The notes under the pieces are model-generated. The model saw only the letters and a program-made list of their open reading frames with translations. It did not search any database and was not told the origin of the DNA. Made by a program: the position numbers and the translations under genes. 64,000 bases of DNA from Bauldia sp. (GTDB taxonomy: Bacteria; Pseudomonadota; Alphaproteobacteria; Rhizobiales; Kaistiaceae): positions 170,205 through 234,204 of the forward strand of contig JAHCJZ010000005.1 in assembly GCA_026126025.1 (NCBI GenBank), given 5' to 3'. Shown here in pieces: positions 49,753 to 58,675 of the stretch. Every line of letters starts with the position of its first letter. The first letter of the stretch is position 1.

Positions 49753-50057
49753 GGGGTTCCTCCGCAGGGTGGGCGCCCGAGAGACTCAAGGGCGCGGCGT
49801 TCGCCATAGATAGGGGAGCAAGCGGGCGGGCGGAAGACCCGGCAGCGGGCAGGCCTAATGCCGACCAACAACCAAGCCGCTCGTCCCGGACCGCGTGCGG
49901 CGCAGCCGCATCGCGAGAGCCGGGATCCAGCGTAAGACTGGCGGGCGAAGCCAGCGCCTCATGCGCGACCAGCGCATGCCCGGCGGCGCGACGTTCTCGG
50001 CACGGCCAATGGATCCCGGGTCAAGCCCGGGACGATGCCAATGTTGGGCGCTGGCGC
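49753..50057. repeat. gene-free interval with palindromic repeats (clpP-tig)
   Basis: A 305-base gap between tig and clpP. It should contain the clpP promoter. Most of it reads as degenerate repeat sequence: a copy of the goccatccag-type repeat is seen as gagccgggatccagcgtaag (about 49916-49935) and ggatcccgggtcaagcccgg (about 50010-50029) forms a hairpin. No coding sequence is convincing. Confidence 0.55.
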
Positions 50058-51443
50058 CTACCCCGCCCGCGTCGGGTCGGGGGCCTGGCCGATGGCTTCC
50101 TCGGCCTCTTCGTTGAGCTTGATCAGCTCCGTGCCCGTGACCGGCTTGTCGGTGACGTTGACCAGCTCCAGCAGAAAATCGACGACCTTCTCCTCGAACA
50201 CGGGGGCGCGGAGGCGCGTCAGGGCCTGCGGGTTGGCGTTGTAGAAATCGTAGATCTCCTGCTCGCGGCCGGGATAGCGGCGGATCTCGGCGGTGAGCGC
50301 CTTCTGCAGCTCCTGCTCGCTCACCGAAATCTGGTTGCGCTGGCCGATCTCGGAGAGGACGAGGCCGAGGCGAACGCGGCGGTCGGCGATCTGGCGGTAG
50401 AAGCCGCGGCTCTCCTCCTCGGTCGTCCCTTCGCTCTCGAAGGTCCGTCCGGCTTGCTTCATTTCGTTCTCGACCTCGCGCCAGATCGCGTCGAACTCCT
50501 GCTCCACCATGGTCGGCGGCAGGTCGAAGGAGTGCATCGAATCGAGGGCGTCGAGGAGCCGGCGCTTCACCAGCTGGCGCGCCAGCGGGGCGTATTGCGA
50601 TTCCAGCTGACGGCGAACTGCCGCCCGGAGCTCGTCGACATTCTGCACGCCGAGCTTGGCCGCCAGCGCATCGTCGATCGCCACCGAATCCGGCGCCGCG
50701 ACCTCGGACACCGTCACGTCGAACACGGCGTCCTTCCCGGCGAGGTTGGTCGCGCCATAGTCGTCGGGGAAGCGGATGTCGAGCGACCGCTTGTCGCCGG
50801 CCTTCACGCCGACCAGCTGCTCCTCGAAGCCGGGGATGAACTGACCCGAGCCGAGGATGAGATGGGCGCCCTGGTCGGCGCCGCCGTCGAACGGCTCGCC
50901 ATCGAGCTTGCCGACATAGTCGATGGTGACGCGGTCGCCCGTCTCGGCCTTGCCGTCCTTGACCGTGTAGGTCGCGGCATTGCGGGCGAGAAGCTCGACC
51001 TGACGCTCGATATCCGCGTCGGGAATGGAAACGACCGGCCGCTCGATCGCGATCGACTTGAAATCGCCGAGCTGGAACGAGGGCAGGACCTCGTATTTCA
51101 TCGTGTATTCGAAGTCGGCCTTGGCATCGAGGACCTTCTCGGCCTCGGCCTCATCCTCGGGAAGGTCGAACGAAGGCTGCAGCGCCGCGCGCTCGCCGCG
51201 CTCCTGGAGGATGCGGTTCGCCTGTTCCTGCAGGAGGTCGTTGACGATCTCCGACATGGTCTGGCGGCCGACGATGCGCCTGAGGTGCTGCACCGGCACC
51301 TTGCCCGGGCGGAACCCCTTGATGCGGGCGGTGCCCTTCATCTCTTCGAGGCGGCGGACCAGGCGGCTGTCCATCTCGGACGCCGGCACCACCACCTTGA
51401 ATTCCCGCTTCAGGCCCTCGGAAAGGGTCTCGGTAACCTGCAT
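50058..51443 (-). CDS. tig: trigger factor
   Basis: A 461-residue ribosome-associated chaperone and peptidyl-prolyl isomerase. The ribosome-binding motif is RIKGFRPGKVPVQ (residues about 40-52; consensus GFRxGxxP), the FKBP-type domain has DRVTIDYVGKLDGEPFDGG, and the C-terminal chaperone domain follows. ATG at 51441-51443 (MQVTETLSEGLKREF) was chosen by homology to the usual N-terminus; upstream in-frame codons are not conserved in character. Confidence 0.98.
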   Translation of the reverse strand: MQVTETLSEGLKREFKVVVPASEMDSRLVRRLEEMKGTARIKGFRPGKVPVQHLRRIVGRQTMSEIVNDLLQEQANRILQERGERAALQPSFDLPEDEAEAEKVLDAKADFEYTMKYEVLPSFQLGDFKSIAIERPVVSIPDADIERQVELLARNAATYTVKDGKAETGDRVTIDYVGKLDGEPFDGGADQGAHLILGSGQFIPGFEEQLVGVKAGDKRSLDIRFPDDYGATNLAGKDAVFDVTVSEVAAPDSVAIDDALAAKLGVQNVDELRAAVRRQLESQYAPLARQLVKRRLLDALDSMHSFDLPPTMVEQEFDAIWREVENEMKQAGRTFESEGTTEEESRGFYRQIADRRVRLGLVLSEIGQRNQISVSEQELQKALTAEIRRYPGREQEIYDFYNANPQALTRLRAPVFEEKVVDFLLELVNVTDKPVTGTELIKLNEEAEEAIGQAPDPTRAG

Positions 51444-51577
51444 GACGCAACCCGTTCGCTCTTGATTTGCTCCGTCAAGCGTATGGTGCCTGACCGCCGG
51501 AGGTTTCGGGCGGTCATATACACCGAAGCCCGCGGGAATTGCCACTTCCCTGCAGGTCGCAACGACGCAGGCTCAGG

Positions 51578-52192
51578 CTAGTGCGCCGCTGAGGCGCCGA
51601 GTTCGTCTGAGACCCGCTCCAAGGTTCTCATTCTTCGCTCGAATCCCTCGTCGCTGGCAGCCAAAGACAGCGTCGGTTTGCTCGTTGCCAATTCGCTCCA
51701 GAGAACGACGAAGCGGTCGCGAGACGCCGTCCCGTTCACTCGATCAAGATAGCCCAAGGCAGCCATTGCCGAGGGCTGGTCGTAAGCAAGGTCCCCCTGC
51801 GTGAGATAGTAGCTGAGGTAATCTTGGAGGTATTTCACCGAGTTGGGGGTATTGAACCGCGCGAGAGCCAGGCAATATTCAACTCCAGCGAACGCGCCGT
51901 CGCTGCGCAACAACAGCTTACCGATGTGCTCATCGAAGGACCCAAGTCCCTTCAGTGCTGCGAAGTAAGCGCCGGTGGCGCGTGAGCGCCAGTTCAGACG
52001 TGATAGCAGCCGGAAGACGAGCGCTTCGTCGATCTCTCCCCACACTCCGCGGAGCGCGTCGATAAACTCGGGATTCGACCGCCAAAGGTTGAGGTAGAAG
52101 GGCTGGATCCACTTCTGGACGAACGCTAGGTCCTCGGGCTCCTGTTTCACCGGAACGACGATCGAGTTGAATGGTGACCGATAACGCATCAT
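51578..52192 (-). CDS. conserved hypothetical protein (possibly DUF6000)
   Basis: A 204-residue soluble protein. The pattern LLSRLNWRSRATGAYFAALK, IGKLLLRSDGAFAGVEYCLA and LSYYLTQGDLAYDQPSAMAA resembles the DUF6000 family of uncharacterised alpha-helical repeat proteins, which I assign only tentatively. The start (MMRYRSPFNS) is chosen to avoid overlap with the tRNA-Leu gene ten bases upstream. Base composition is lower in GC than its neighbours, so recent acquisition beside the tRNA is possible. Confidence 0.7.
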   Translation of the reverse strand: MMRYRSPFNSIVVPVKQEPEDLAFVQKWIQPFYLNLWRSNPEFIDALRGVWGEIDEALVFRLLSRLNWRSRATGAYFAALKGLGSFDEHIGKLLLRSDGAFAGVEYCLALARFNTPNSVKYLQDYLSYYLTQGDLAYDQPSAMAALGYLDRVNGTASRDRFVVLWSELATSKPTLSLAASDEGFERRMRTLERVSDELGASAAH

Positions 52193-52201
52193 GGCCTTGG
52201 C

Positions 52202-52286
52202 TGGTGCGGGCGGAGGGATTTGAACCCCCACGGCGTAAGCCACTGGAACCTAAATCCAGCGTGTCTACCAGTTCCACCACGCCCGC
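52202..52286 (-). tRNA. tRNA-Leu (TAG)
   Basis: An 85-base class II tRNA with 5' GCGGGCG pairing with CGCCCGC, anticodon stem CTGGA-TCCAG around loop TTTAGGT (anticodon TAG), a long variable arm and encoded CCA. Confidence 0.97.
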
Positions 52287-52427
52287 TTGCGCGCAGCCTC
52301 TATAGGTGGGGTGTCGTTGGCCGGTCAAAGGAAATGGCCGAAGTGCCTTGAGGCGTCGCCGACCCTACGCCTCATTGCCGGCGAACGACGGCTTTGGCAC
52401 CATCGTTCAATCTTCCGGAGCGATTCC

Positions 52428-53114
52428 TTGGACCTCAGCGACGTCCCGACCGCCGATATCGTCGCGTTTGGCGTCTTCATTCTCTCCTGGCTGGTCTATT
52501 CGCTGGCCGTCGACCGCAGCCCGTGGCGGCACCGCACGCTGTCGGCGTCGATGGACCGCCAGCGGCTCGCCTGGGTAGAGATGATGCAGACCCACGAGAT
52601 CCGCATCGCCGACACCAATATCCTCGCCGGCCTGCAGCAGGGCACCGGCTTCTTTGCCTCCGCGTCGATGCTGGCGATCGGCGCCGCGCTCGCGCTGCTC
52701 GGATCGAGCGAGGCGGTGGGCGCGGTGCTTGCCGACCTGTCGCCGGCGACGGCCGACAGCAACGCCCTGTTCGAGGCCAAGGTGGTCGGCCTCGGCGTCA
52801 TCTTCGGCTATGCGTTCTTCAAGTTCGGCTGGGGCTATCGCATCTTCAACTATGCGTCGATCCTGATCGGCGCCCTGCCGCCGCCCGAGGCCGGGAACAC
52901 GCCCGAGGTGAAGCGCGCGGTGGCGCGCGCGGCGGGGTTCCTGCGCATCGGCGGCCGCAACTTCAACCGCGGCCTCCGCTCGTTCAATTTCGCGATCGCC
53001 TATCTCTGCTGGCTCGCGGGGCCATGGGCGCTGATCGCGGCGTCGCTGGTCGTCCTCGCCGTGCTCCTCCACCGCCAGTTCCTGTCGCAGTCGGTGCGCC
53101 TGGTCCGGGACTAG
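52428..53114 (+). CDS. DUF599 family membrane protein
   Basis: A 228-residue membrane protein with about four hydrophobic helices: residues 8-25 (IVAFGVFILSWLVYSLAV), about 75-95, about 120-140 and about 195-215. WVEMMQTHEIRIADTNILAG and FFKFGWGYRIFNYASILIGA match DUF599, whose function is unknown. I assign a TTG start at 52428-52430 (LDLSDVPTADIV) because CGGAGCG precedes it; upstream in-frame codons overlap the tRNA. Transcribed alone. Confidence 0.85.
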   Translation: MDLSDVPTADIVAFGVFILSWLVYSLAVDRSPWRHRTLSASMDRQRLAWVEMMQTHEIRIADTNILAGLQQGTGFFASASMLAIGAALALLGSSEAVGAVLADLSPATADSNALFEAKVVGLGVIFGYAFFKFGWGYRIFNYASILIGALPPPEAGNTPEVKRAVARAAGFLRIGGRNFNRGLRSFNFAIAYLCWLAGPWALIAASLVVLAVLLHRQFLSQSVRLVRD

Positions 53115-53312
53115 GACAGCCCAGCAAAGTTCCCGTCACGGCGACGTGATGACCGTTCACGGCGCTGTTAGCTGACGGGGCGAGCGGTTCGGGTATGGTC
53201 CAAAGATGAGCTCGGTGCTCATGTTTCCTACCGTGCAGCCTCGCCTTTCGCGGGGCTCAGTCTGCCAACTGCGGGCGCGGGCGCCGGACGGCGCTCCGCC
53301 CGCGCCTCTTCC

Positions 53313-54221
53313 CTAGAGGCGCGTCGCGGCGGCAATCCGTTCGGCCACCTCCAGCGCGGCAACCGCGGCGACGCCATCGACGCCGCCCGGCCCCTCCCCC
53401 ATCGCCGCCTCCAGGAACGCCGTGATCTCGAGGCCGAGCGCATCCGTCGCCGCCACGGTGAGCGGTTCGGTCCCCCCGCCGTCGGCCGAGAAGCGGAACG
53501 CCGTCCGCGCGGTAAGATCGGCGGCGAAGGCGTGGCGCGTCTCGTGGACGCGTACCACGCGCGCGGGCAGCGCGGCGACGCGGCTGGCGCTGATCTGCGC
53601 GGCGGCGCCGTTGGCGAAGCGGAGATGCGCGACGACCGCGTCGAGGCCGCGGCCCATCAGCGCGAGGCCCGACGCGTGGACCTCGATCACCGCGGAACGG
53701 ACGAGATCGAGCACGAGGTCGATGTCGTGGATCATGAGGTCGAGGATCACGTCGACATCGGTCGCGCGCTCGCGCCACGGGGCGTGGCGGATGCACTCCA
53801 CGAGGAACGGCTCGGTCACGGCGCCGCGCAGCGCGCGATAGGCCGGCGAGAAGCGCTCGATATGCCCGACATTGAGGACGACGCCCTTCCGCGCCGCCTG
53901 CGCCACCAGTTCCCCCGCGCCGGCGCTCTCCTTCGTCAGCGGCTTCTCGACGAGGACGTGGATTCCCGCCTCGATGAAGTCTGCGGCGATCCGATCGTGG
54001 AGCACCGTCGGCGCGGCGATCGACACCGCATCGACGCGACCGATCAGGGCGCGATGATCGTCAAAGCGCGGGACATTGTAGGTCGCGGCGACGGCGGCGT
54101 CGGCAAGTGCCGGATCGGCGATCGCGACAAGCTCCGACAGCGGGTGCCGGGCGTAGTGGTTGGCGTGGAACTTCCCGAAATAGCCAAGTCCGACCACGCC
54201 CGTGCGGATGCGCTTCGCCAT
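53313..54221 (-). CDS. Gfo/Idh/MocA family oxidoreductase
   Basis: A 302-residue NAD(P)-dependent dehydrogenase. The Rossmann motif GVVGLGYFGKFHANHYARHP and the catalytic-site motif VLVEKPLTKESA (EKP with the active Lys) are visible, as is GHIERFSPAYRAL followed by DVILDLMIHDIDLVLDL. The last two segments recall GnnA, which oxidises UDP-GlcNAc in lipid A variants with amide-linked acyl chains, but the partner aminotransferase is not next to it, so the substrate remains open. Confidence 0.88.
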   Translation of the reverse strand: MAKRIRTGVVGLGYFGKFHANHYARHPLSELVAIADPALADAAVAATYNVPRFDDHRALIGRVDAVSIAAPTVLHDRIAADFIEAGIHVLVEKPLTKESAGAGELVAQAARKGVVLNVGHIERFSPAYRALRGAVTEPFLVECIRHAPWRERATDVDVILDLMIHDIDLVLDLVRSAVIEVHASGLALMGRGLDAVVAHLRFANGAAAQISASRVAALPARVVRVHETRHAFAADLTARTAFRFSADGGGTEPLTVAATDALGLEITAFLEAAMGEGPGGVDGVAAVAALEVAERIAAATRL

Positions 54222-54321
54222 CGTCCAGTCCCCGTTGCTGGCGCCCGTCTAGGCGAGGCGAAGCGCTCCGTCGATCCTCCCGCGCTTCACGATTATCCCG
54301 GCGCCGAAAGGCGCGGCGACG

Positions 54322-55740
54322 TCAGCCGAGGCCAAACCAGAGCGTGGCAAGGCCGAGAAAGGCGAAGAAGCCGATGACGTCGGTAACCGTCGTCACGAAG
54401 ACGCCCGACGCCACCGCCGGGTCGAGCTTCAGCCGGTTGAGGAGGAGCGGGAAGAGGACGCCGGCAAGGCCCGCGACCAGCATGTTGAAGACGATCGCGA
54501 GGGCGATGACGAAGCCGAGGTCGATGCGGCCGAACCACAGCCAGGCGCCGGCGCCGACCAGGAGCGCGATGACGAGGCCGTTGAGGAAGCCGACGACACC
54601 CTCGCGGATGACGACGCGGCGCACCTTGCGGCGGGCGAGGTCGCGCGTCGCGATGGCGCGGACGGTCACGGTCATCGCCTGCGTGCCCGTGCTGCCGCCG
54701 AGCGTGGCGACGATCGGCATCAGCACCGCGAGCGCCACCATCTCCTCGATCGTGCCGTCGAAGAGGCCGATGACGCCCGCCGCGACGAAGCCGGTGACGG
54801 CGTTGACCGCAAGCCATGGCAGCCGCGAGCGCGAGGAGGTGAGGATGGAGTCGGAGATTTCTTCGTCGCCGACGCCGCCGAGGCGCCGCATGTCCTCGTC
54901 GGCCTCGTCCTGGAGGACGTCGACCACGTTGTCGATGGTCAGCACGCCGACGAGGCGCTCGGCGTCGTCGACCACCGGGGCGGCGACGAGATCGTAGCGC
55001 TCGAAGATGCGCGCGGCTTCCTCCAGGTCGTCGGTGGCGGCGTGCACGACATGCTCCGCCTCCTCCATGATCTCGGACATGCGCACCGGACGCTTGGAGC
55101 GCAGCAGCCGGTTGAGCTTGACGCTGCCGAGGACGCGAAAGCTCGGATCGACGACGAAGACCTCGAGGAAATCGTCCGGCAGATCCTCGGCTTCGCGCAT
55201 GTAGTCGAGCGTCTGCCCCACGGTCCAGAACGGCGGCACCGCGATGACGTCGGTCTGCATCCGGCGGCCGACCGAATCCTCGGGATAGTCGAGGCCGCGG
55301 GCGATCGCGATGCGGTCGACCACCGGGATCTGCGCGAGGACTTCCTGGCGGTCCTCCTCGCCGAGATCCTCCAGGATGTAGACCGCGTCGTCGGAATCGA
55401 GCTCGGCGACGCCCTGCGCCACCTCCGCCGGCTTCAGCTCGTCGAGAAGCTGGGCGCGGATCGAATCGTCGATCTCGGTGAGCGCAGCGAAGTCGAACTG
55501 GTCGCCGAGGAGCCGGATGAAGGCGATCCGCGCCTCGGGCTCGAACGCCTCGATGAGGTCGGCAAGGTCGGCGGAATGGAGATCGCCCGCGAGCGCCTGC
55601 ACCCGTTCGGCATCGCTCGCGGCAATGGCCTCGTTGAGCGCGGCGAGGAAATCCGGCGACAGCTCTCCCTCGTCGTCGCGGATTTCGGGCGCCACGGTCG
55701 GCGCCGGCGCCGGGTCGGGGGAGATCGGCTCGTCGGTCAC
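54322..55740 (-). CDS. mgtE: magnesium transporter MgtE
   Basis: A 472-residue magnesium channel. Order of domains: acidic N domain (about residues 30-150), two CBS domains that sense magnesium (about 155-280, TVGQTLDYMREAEDLPDDFL and MSEIMEEAEHVV), a plug helix and five membrane helices (about 310-472) with VLMPIVATLGGSTGTQAMTV at the pore. The start is GTG at 55738-55740 with GGAGGG upstream. Transcribed alone. Confidence 0.96.
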   Translation of the reverse strand: MTDEPISPDPAPAPTVAPEIRDDEGELSPDFLAALNEAIAASDAERVQALAGDLHSADLADLIEAFEPEARIAFIRLLGDQFDFAALTEIDDSIRAQLLDELKPAEVAQGVAELDSDDAVYILEDLGEEDRQEVLAQIPVVDRIAIARGLDYPEDSVGRRMQTDVIAVPPFWTVGQTLDYMREAEDLPDDFLEVFVVDPSFRVLGSVKLNRLLRSKRPVRMSEIMEEAEHVVHAATDDLEEAARIFERYDLVAAPVVDDAERLVGVLTIDNVVDVLQDEADEDMRRLGGVGDEEISDSILTSSRSRLPWLAVNAVTGFVAAGVIGLFDGTIEEMVALAVLMPIVATLGGSTGTQAMTVTVRAIATRDLARRKVRRVVIREGVVGFLNGLVIALLVGAGAWLWFGRIDLGFVIALAIVFNMLVAGLAGVLFPLLLNRLKLDPAVASGVFVTTVTDVIGFFAFLGLATLWFGLG

Positions 55741-55870
55741 ATCACCCTCCTTGCCCGCGGTGAGCGCGAATCAGTCGCGATCGTCGCGCATCAAAAGCCG
55801 CCTGATACCGCCCGACCATGACAGTCAGGCGGAGTCCCGAATGGAACGAGGATGTTCAGCGCAAGGAGTG

Positions 55871-55955
55871 TGGTGCGGTCGAGAAGACTCGAACTTCCAC
55901 GGGTTGCCCCACAGCGACCTCAACGCTGCGCGTCTACCAATTCCGCCACGACCGC
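55871..55955 (-). tRNA. tRNA-Leu (GAG)
   Basis: An 85-base class II tRNA: 5' GCGGTCG pairs with CGACCGC, anticodon stem CAGCG-CGCTG around loop TTGAGGT (anticodon GAG), long variable arm, encoded CCA. Confidence 0.97.
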
Positions 55956-56084
55956 AATTCAGATGAGCGCCGCAGACCAGCGGGGTCCGGACGGCGGGAG
56001 GGATGTAACAAATCGATTCAGGGGTTACAAGCAGCGCGCCCGGCGGTTTCGCGCGCGCTTTCGCCGCGCTCGGCGGGCCTCCAT

Positions 56085-56789
56085 ATGAGCGCCATGACGG
56101 CAGCGTTGCGCATCCCCGACCCGAGCGGCCTCGTGCGAAGGCATGGCGGCGACCCGGTCGCCTGGCGGACGTTGCCCGGCCTCGCGGACTACGTCGAAAC
56201 CGGCGCCGCCATGGAAGCGCGGGTCGAGTGGATCATCGCCGGGACGGCGCCGGAAGCGGTGTGGCTGCTGGAGCATCCCCCGCTCTACACCGCCGGCACC
56301 AGCGCCCGGCCGTCCGATCTCCTCGAGCCCGGCCGGCTGCCGGTCTTCGCCACCGGCCGCGGCGGGCAATACACCTATCACGGCCCCGGCCAGCGCATCG
56401 CCTATGTGATGCTGAACCTCGCCGAGCGGACGCCCGACCTTCGCCGCTATGTCGCGACGCTGGAGGACTGGGTGATCGCGACCCTCCGCCGCTTCGGCGT
56501 CGCCGGCGAGCGCCGCGAGGACCGCGTCGGCGTGTGGGTGCGCCGGCCGGGGAAGGCGGAAGCCAAGATCGCCGCGATCGGCATCCGCGTCCGCCGCTGG
56601 GTGACCTTCCACGGCATTGCCCTCAACGTCGATCCGGCGCTGTCCGATTTCGACGGCATCGTGCCGTGCGGCGTCACCGGCCTCGGCGTGACGAGCTTCG
56701 CCGACCTCGGCATCGGCGTGACGATGGCGGAGGTCGACGCCGTGCTTCGCGCGGAGTTCGTCCGCCGCTTCGGACCGGTCGAAGGCTAG
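56085..56789 (+). CDS. lipB: octanoyl-(acyl carrier protein):protein octanoyltransferase
   Basis: A 234-residue enzyme that moves octanoate from acyl carrier protein to lipoyl domains, the first step of lipoate synthesis. Typical motifs are [38 protein letters not shown], the catalytic Lys in [20 protein letters not shown] and the catalytic Cys in [15 protein letters not shown] at 56085 ([11 protein letters not shown]) is used; ATG at 56094 is an alternative. Confidence 0.97.
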   Translation: MSAMTAALRIPDPSGLVRRHGGDPVAWRTLPGLADYVETGAAMEARVEWIIAGTAPEAVWLLEHPPLYTAGTSARPSDLLEPGRLPVFATGRGGQYTYHGPGQRIAYVMLNLAERTPDLRRYVATLEDWVIATLRRFGVAGERREDRVGVWVRRPGKAEAKIAAIGIRVRRWVTFHGIALNVDPALSDFDGIVPCGVTGLGVTSFADLGIGVTMAEVDAVLRAEFVRRFGPVEG

Positions 56790-56829
56790 GTCCGGCTTCG
56801 CCCAGCGGCCTCCGTCACCTCTCCCTTTT

Positions 56830-56912
56830 CGTCATTCCGGCGAAGGCCGGAATCCAGGAGCCGAGAGCACCGAGCGTGCCGCTTCTGGACCCCGGCCTTC
56901 GCCGGGGTGACG
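56830..56912. repeat. 83 bp palindromic repeat element, copy 3 (after lipB)
   Basis: Begins CGTCATTCCGGCGAAGGCCG and ends CGGCCTTCGCCGGGGTGACG. It lies between the convergent lipB and acylphosphatase genes, where its hairpins may act as a bidirectional terminator. Confidence 0.9.
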
Positions 56913-56938
56913 AGGGAAGGAGGACCGTCTCGACCGCC

Positions 56939-57214
56939 TCAGGCGCTTGGCAGGATTGCGAACCCGGCGGCAGGCTCCTCGGCCACGATCGTCACGGCAA
57001 CGTCAGCCACGACAGCGCCCGGCGGTCCCTGCCAGCATGCCGCGATCACCATGTCGATCGCACCGTCATCGCCGGCGACCACCGCCTCGACCGACCCGTC
57101 GCGCCGGTTGCGCACCCAGCCCGACGCGCCCGCAGCCTCGGCGACGTCGCACATCCAGTAGCGGTAGCCGACACCCTGGACGCGTCCGGTGATGATAAGG
57201 CGGCGCGTGGTCAA
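56939..57214 (-). CDS. acylphosphatase
   Basis: A 91-residue enzyme that hydrolyses acyl phosphates. The signature GRVQGVGYRYWMCDVAEAAG holds the catalytic Arg (second R of YR), and GWVRNRRDGSVEAVVAGDD holds the catalytic Asn. The start is a TTG (57212-57214) that overlaps the stop of the methyltransferase-like gene, so it is coupled to it. Confidence 0.92.
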   Translation of the reverse strand: MTTRRLIITGRVQGVGYRYWMCDVAEAAGASGWVRNRRDGSVEAVVAGDDGAIDMVIAACWQGPPGAVVADVAVTIVAEEPAAGFAILPSA

Positions 57215-57804
57215 GGCAGGCGGCGGTAGATGCCCGCGCCGATCGCCTCCAGCGGCCCATGCGCGGTCATGTCGATCATGTCCTCCAGCACGAGGCCGCC
57301 CGGCGCCACGGCGGCAGCGAGGTTGCCCGCTGCGGCAGCCTGCCGGTGCGGCGGGATGCGGCCGAGCGTGGAGAGCGCGATGGCGACGTCGAAAGGAGCC
57401 GCGAGGCCGGGCGTCTCCAGGAAGGCGGCGGAGGCGAGATCGGCGCGAATGCCGGTCACGCCCCGCGAGGCGAAACGCCGGCCGAGAATGCCGACCGTGC
57501 GGGGGTTGATGTCGACCACGGTCACCGCCGTCCGCGGGCCGAACGCCGCGATGATCTCCACGGTCTCGTAGTTCTCCAGCCATGCATCCGGCAGCGGCAG
57601 CCGGCGGACGACCGTCTCGATGCCCTTGGCGACCGGACGGACCGGCGACCCGACCCGCGCCATCCGGCCGAGATATTTCACCGCAAGGCCTGGCCCGGCT
57701 TCCATGATGCAGAGCCCGCGCCCGTCGGGGCGCGTGACGAGCGCCGCCGCCCGTTCGAGAAGCGCCACATGGCGGCCTTTGTAGGTCGTCGTCTGGAGCT
57801 CCAT
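57211..57804 (-). CDS. SAM-dependent methyltransferase-like protein
   Basis: A 197-residue protein with a class I methyltransferase fold: motif I region CIMEAGPGLAVKYLGRMARV, acidic post-I loop VTVVDINPRTVGILGRRFAS and a PFDVAIALSTLGRI segment at the motif IV position. The usual GxGxG loop is reduced to GPG, so activity is not certain. ATG at 57802-57804 (MELQTTTYKGRHV) was chosen since upstream sequence is a repeat element. The substrate is unknown. Confidence 0.75.
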   Translation of the reverse strand: MELQTTTYKGRHVALLERAAALVTRPDGRGLCIMEAGPGLAVKYLGRMARVGSPVRPVAKGIETVVRRLPLPDAWLENYETVEIIAAFGPRTAVTVVDINPRTVGILGRRFASRGVTGIRADLASAAFLETPGLAAPFDVAIALSTLGRIPPHRQAAAAGNLAAAVAPGGLVLEDMIDMTAHGPLEAIGAGIYRRLP

Positions 57805-57874
57805 GAACCGTCCCGGCGCTGCTAGAGCCTGATCCGACCAGGTCGGATCACGCTCCAGCGCCATCTCCTTGTTG

Positions 57875-57923
57875 GAGCATGATCTTCTCGAAAAACCGGC
57901 ATCCACTTTTTCGGATCATGCTC
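57875..57923. repeat. 49 bp GAGCATGATC repeat, copy 2
   Basis: Reverse complement of the copy at 27276-27324 with two differences. A related partial copy precedes it (about 57825-57855, gagcctgatccgaccaggtc). Its edge overlaps the stop codon of the ATP12 gene (TAG in CTAGAGCATG read on the minus strand). Confidence 0.85.
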
Positions 57924-58675
57924 TAGGTTTCGGCCAGTATGTGCGCGGCCGCCTCGAAATCGCGGCGCCGATGCCGGGCGCGCTTCAGGGCTTCGGCGTC
58001 GGCGCCCCAGCGCTCGCTCTGCCAGGATTCGTCGAGCTCCGCCGCCTCCCATGCCGTATCGGCGGTGAGGAAGCCTTCGGCCAGCGCAAGCGCGAGCACC
58101 GCGGAGCCGCTCAGCGTCGTGGCGACATGGAGCGCGGCGAGCCGCAGCGGCACATAGCCGGCGATGGCGGCCAGCATCCGCTCCAGCGACTCGGCGGGCT
58201 GCGCGACCGGCGTGACGCCCTCGGCAAGGATGAGGCGGATGCCGTGCGTGCCCGCCGCCCAGGCCAGCACCGGCGACCACAGCGCCTCCTGCCGCGCGAC
58301 GAGGCTCGCCGGCCCTTCGGCCCGGTAGCACAGGAGGTCGGAGCCGGAGTAGCGCACGATGTCGTCGCGGACCGCCGCCAGCTCCTTCGCGACGCCGTCG
58401 ATCGCGGCGTTGACGATGCGCGTCAGCGGCATCGTCACGGGGTCGATCGTCTCGCCCTGAGCGGCCCATTCGGCCGCGACGGCCTCGGCGAGCGTGCGGG
58501 ACGCAACGCCCACCGGGTTGCGGCCCGGCGTGATGATCGGCCTGCCGTCGAGCACGATGGCGAAGCCGGCGCCATCCTGGGGCCGCGTGCCGGCTTCCTT
58601 GTAGAAGCGCTTCGGCAGCACCGGCCGCGCCAACCGCTGCGCCGCCTGCATCGGACCTTCGGCTTCGGGCGTCAT
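57923..58675 (-). CDS. ATP12 family F1-ATPase assembly chaperone
   Basis: A 250-residue ATP12 homologue, the chaperone that binds the F1 alpha subunit; it is found in alphaproteobacteria and mitochondria. Typical are LPKRFYKEAGTRPQDGAGFA, LDGRPIITPGRNP, AEWAAQGETIDPVTMPLTRI and the late SGSAVLALALAEGFLTADTA. ATG overlaps the stop of the pseudouridine synthase gene (ATGA), which means one operon. Confidence 0.95.
   Translation of the reverse strand: MTPEAEGPMQAAQRLARPVLPKRFYKEAGTRPQDGAGFAIVLDGRPIITPGRNPVGVASRTLAEAVAAEWAAQGETIDPVTMPLTRIVNAAIDGVAKELAAVRDDIVRYSGSDLLCYRAEGPASLVARQEALWSPVLAWAAGTHGIRLILAEGVTPVAQPAESLERMLAAIAGYVPLRLAALHVATTLSGSAVLALALAEGFLTADTAWEAAELDESWQSERWGADAEALKRARHRRRDFEAAAHILAET

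Noticed and set aside
52202..52286. tRNA-Leu as an attachment site with an integrated element
   Set aside because: No integrase gene and no repeated tRNA end was found nearby, although the adjacent unknown gene has a somewhat lower GC content.
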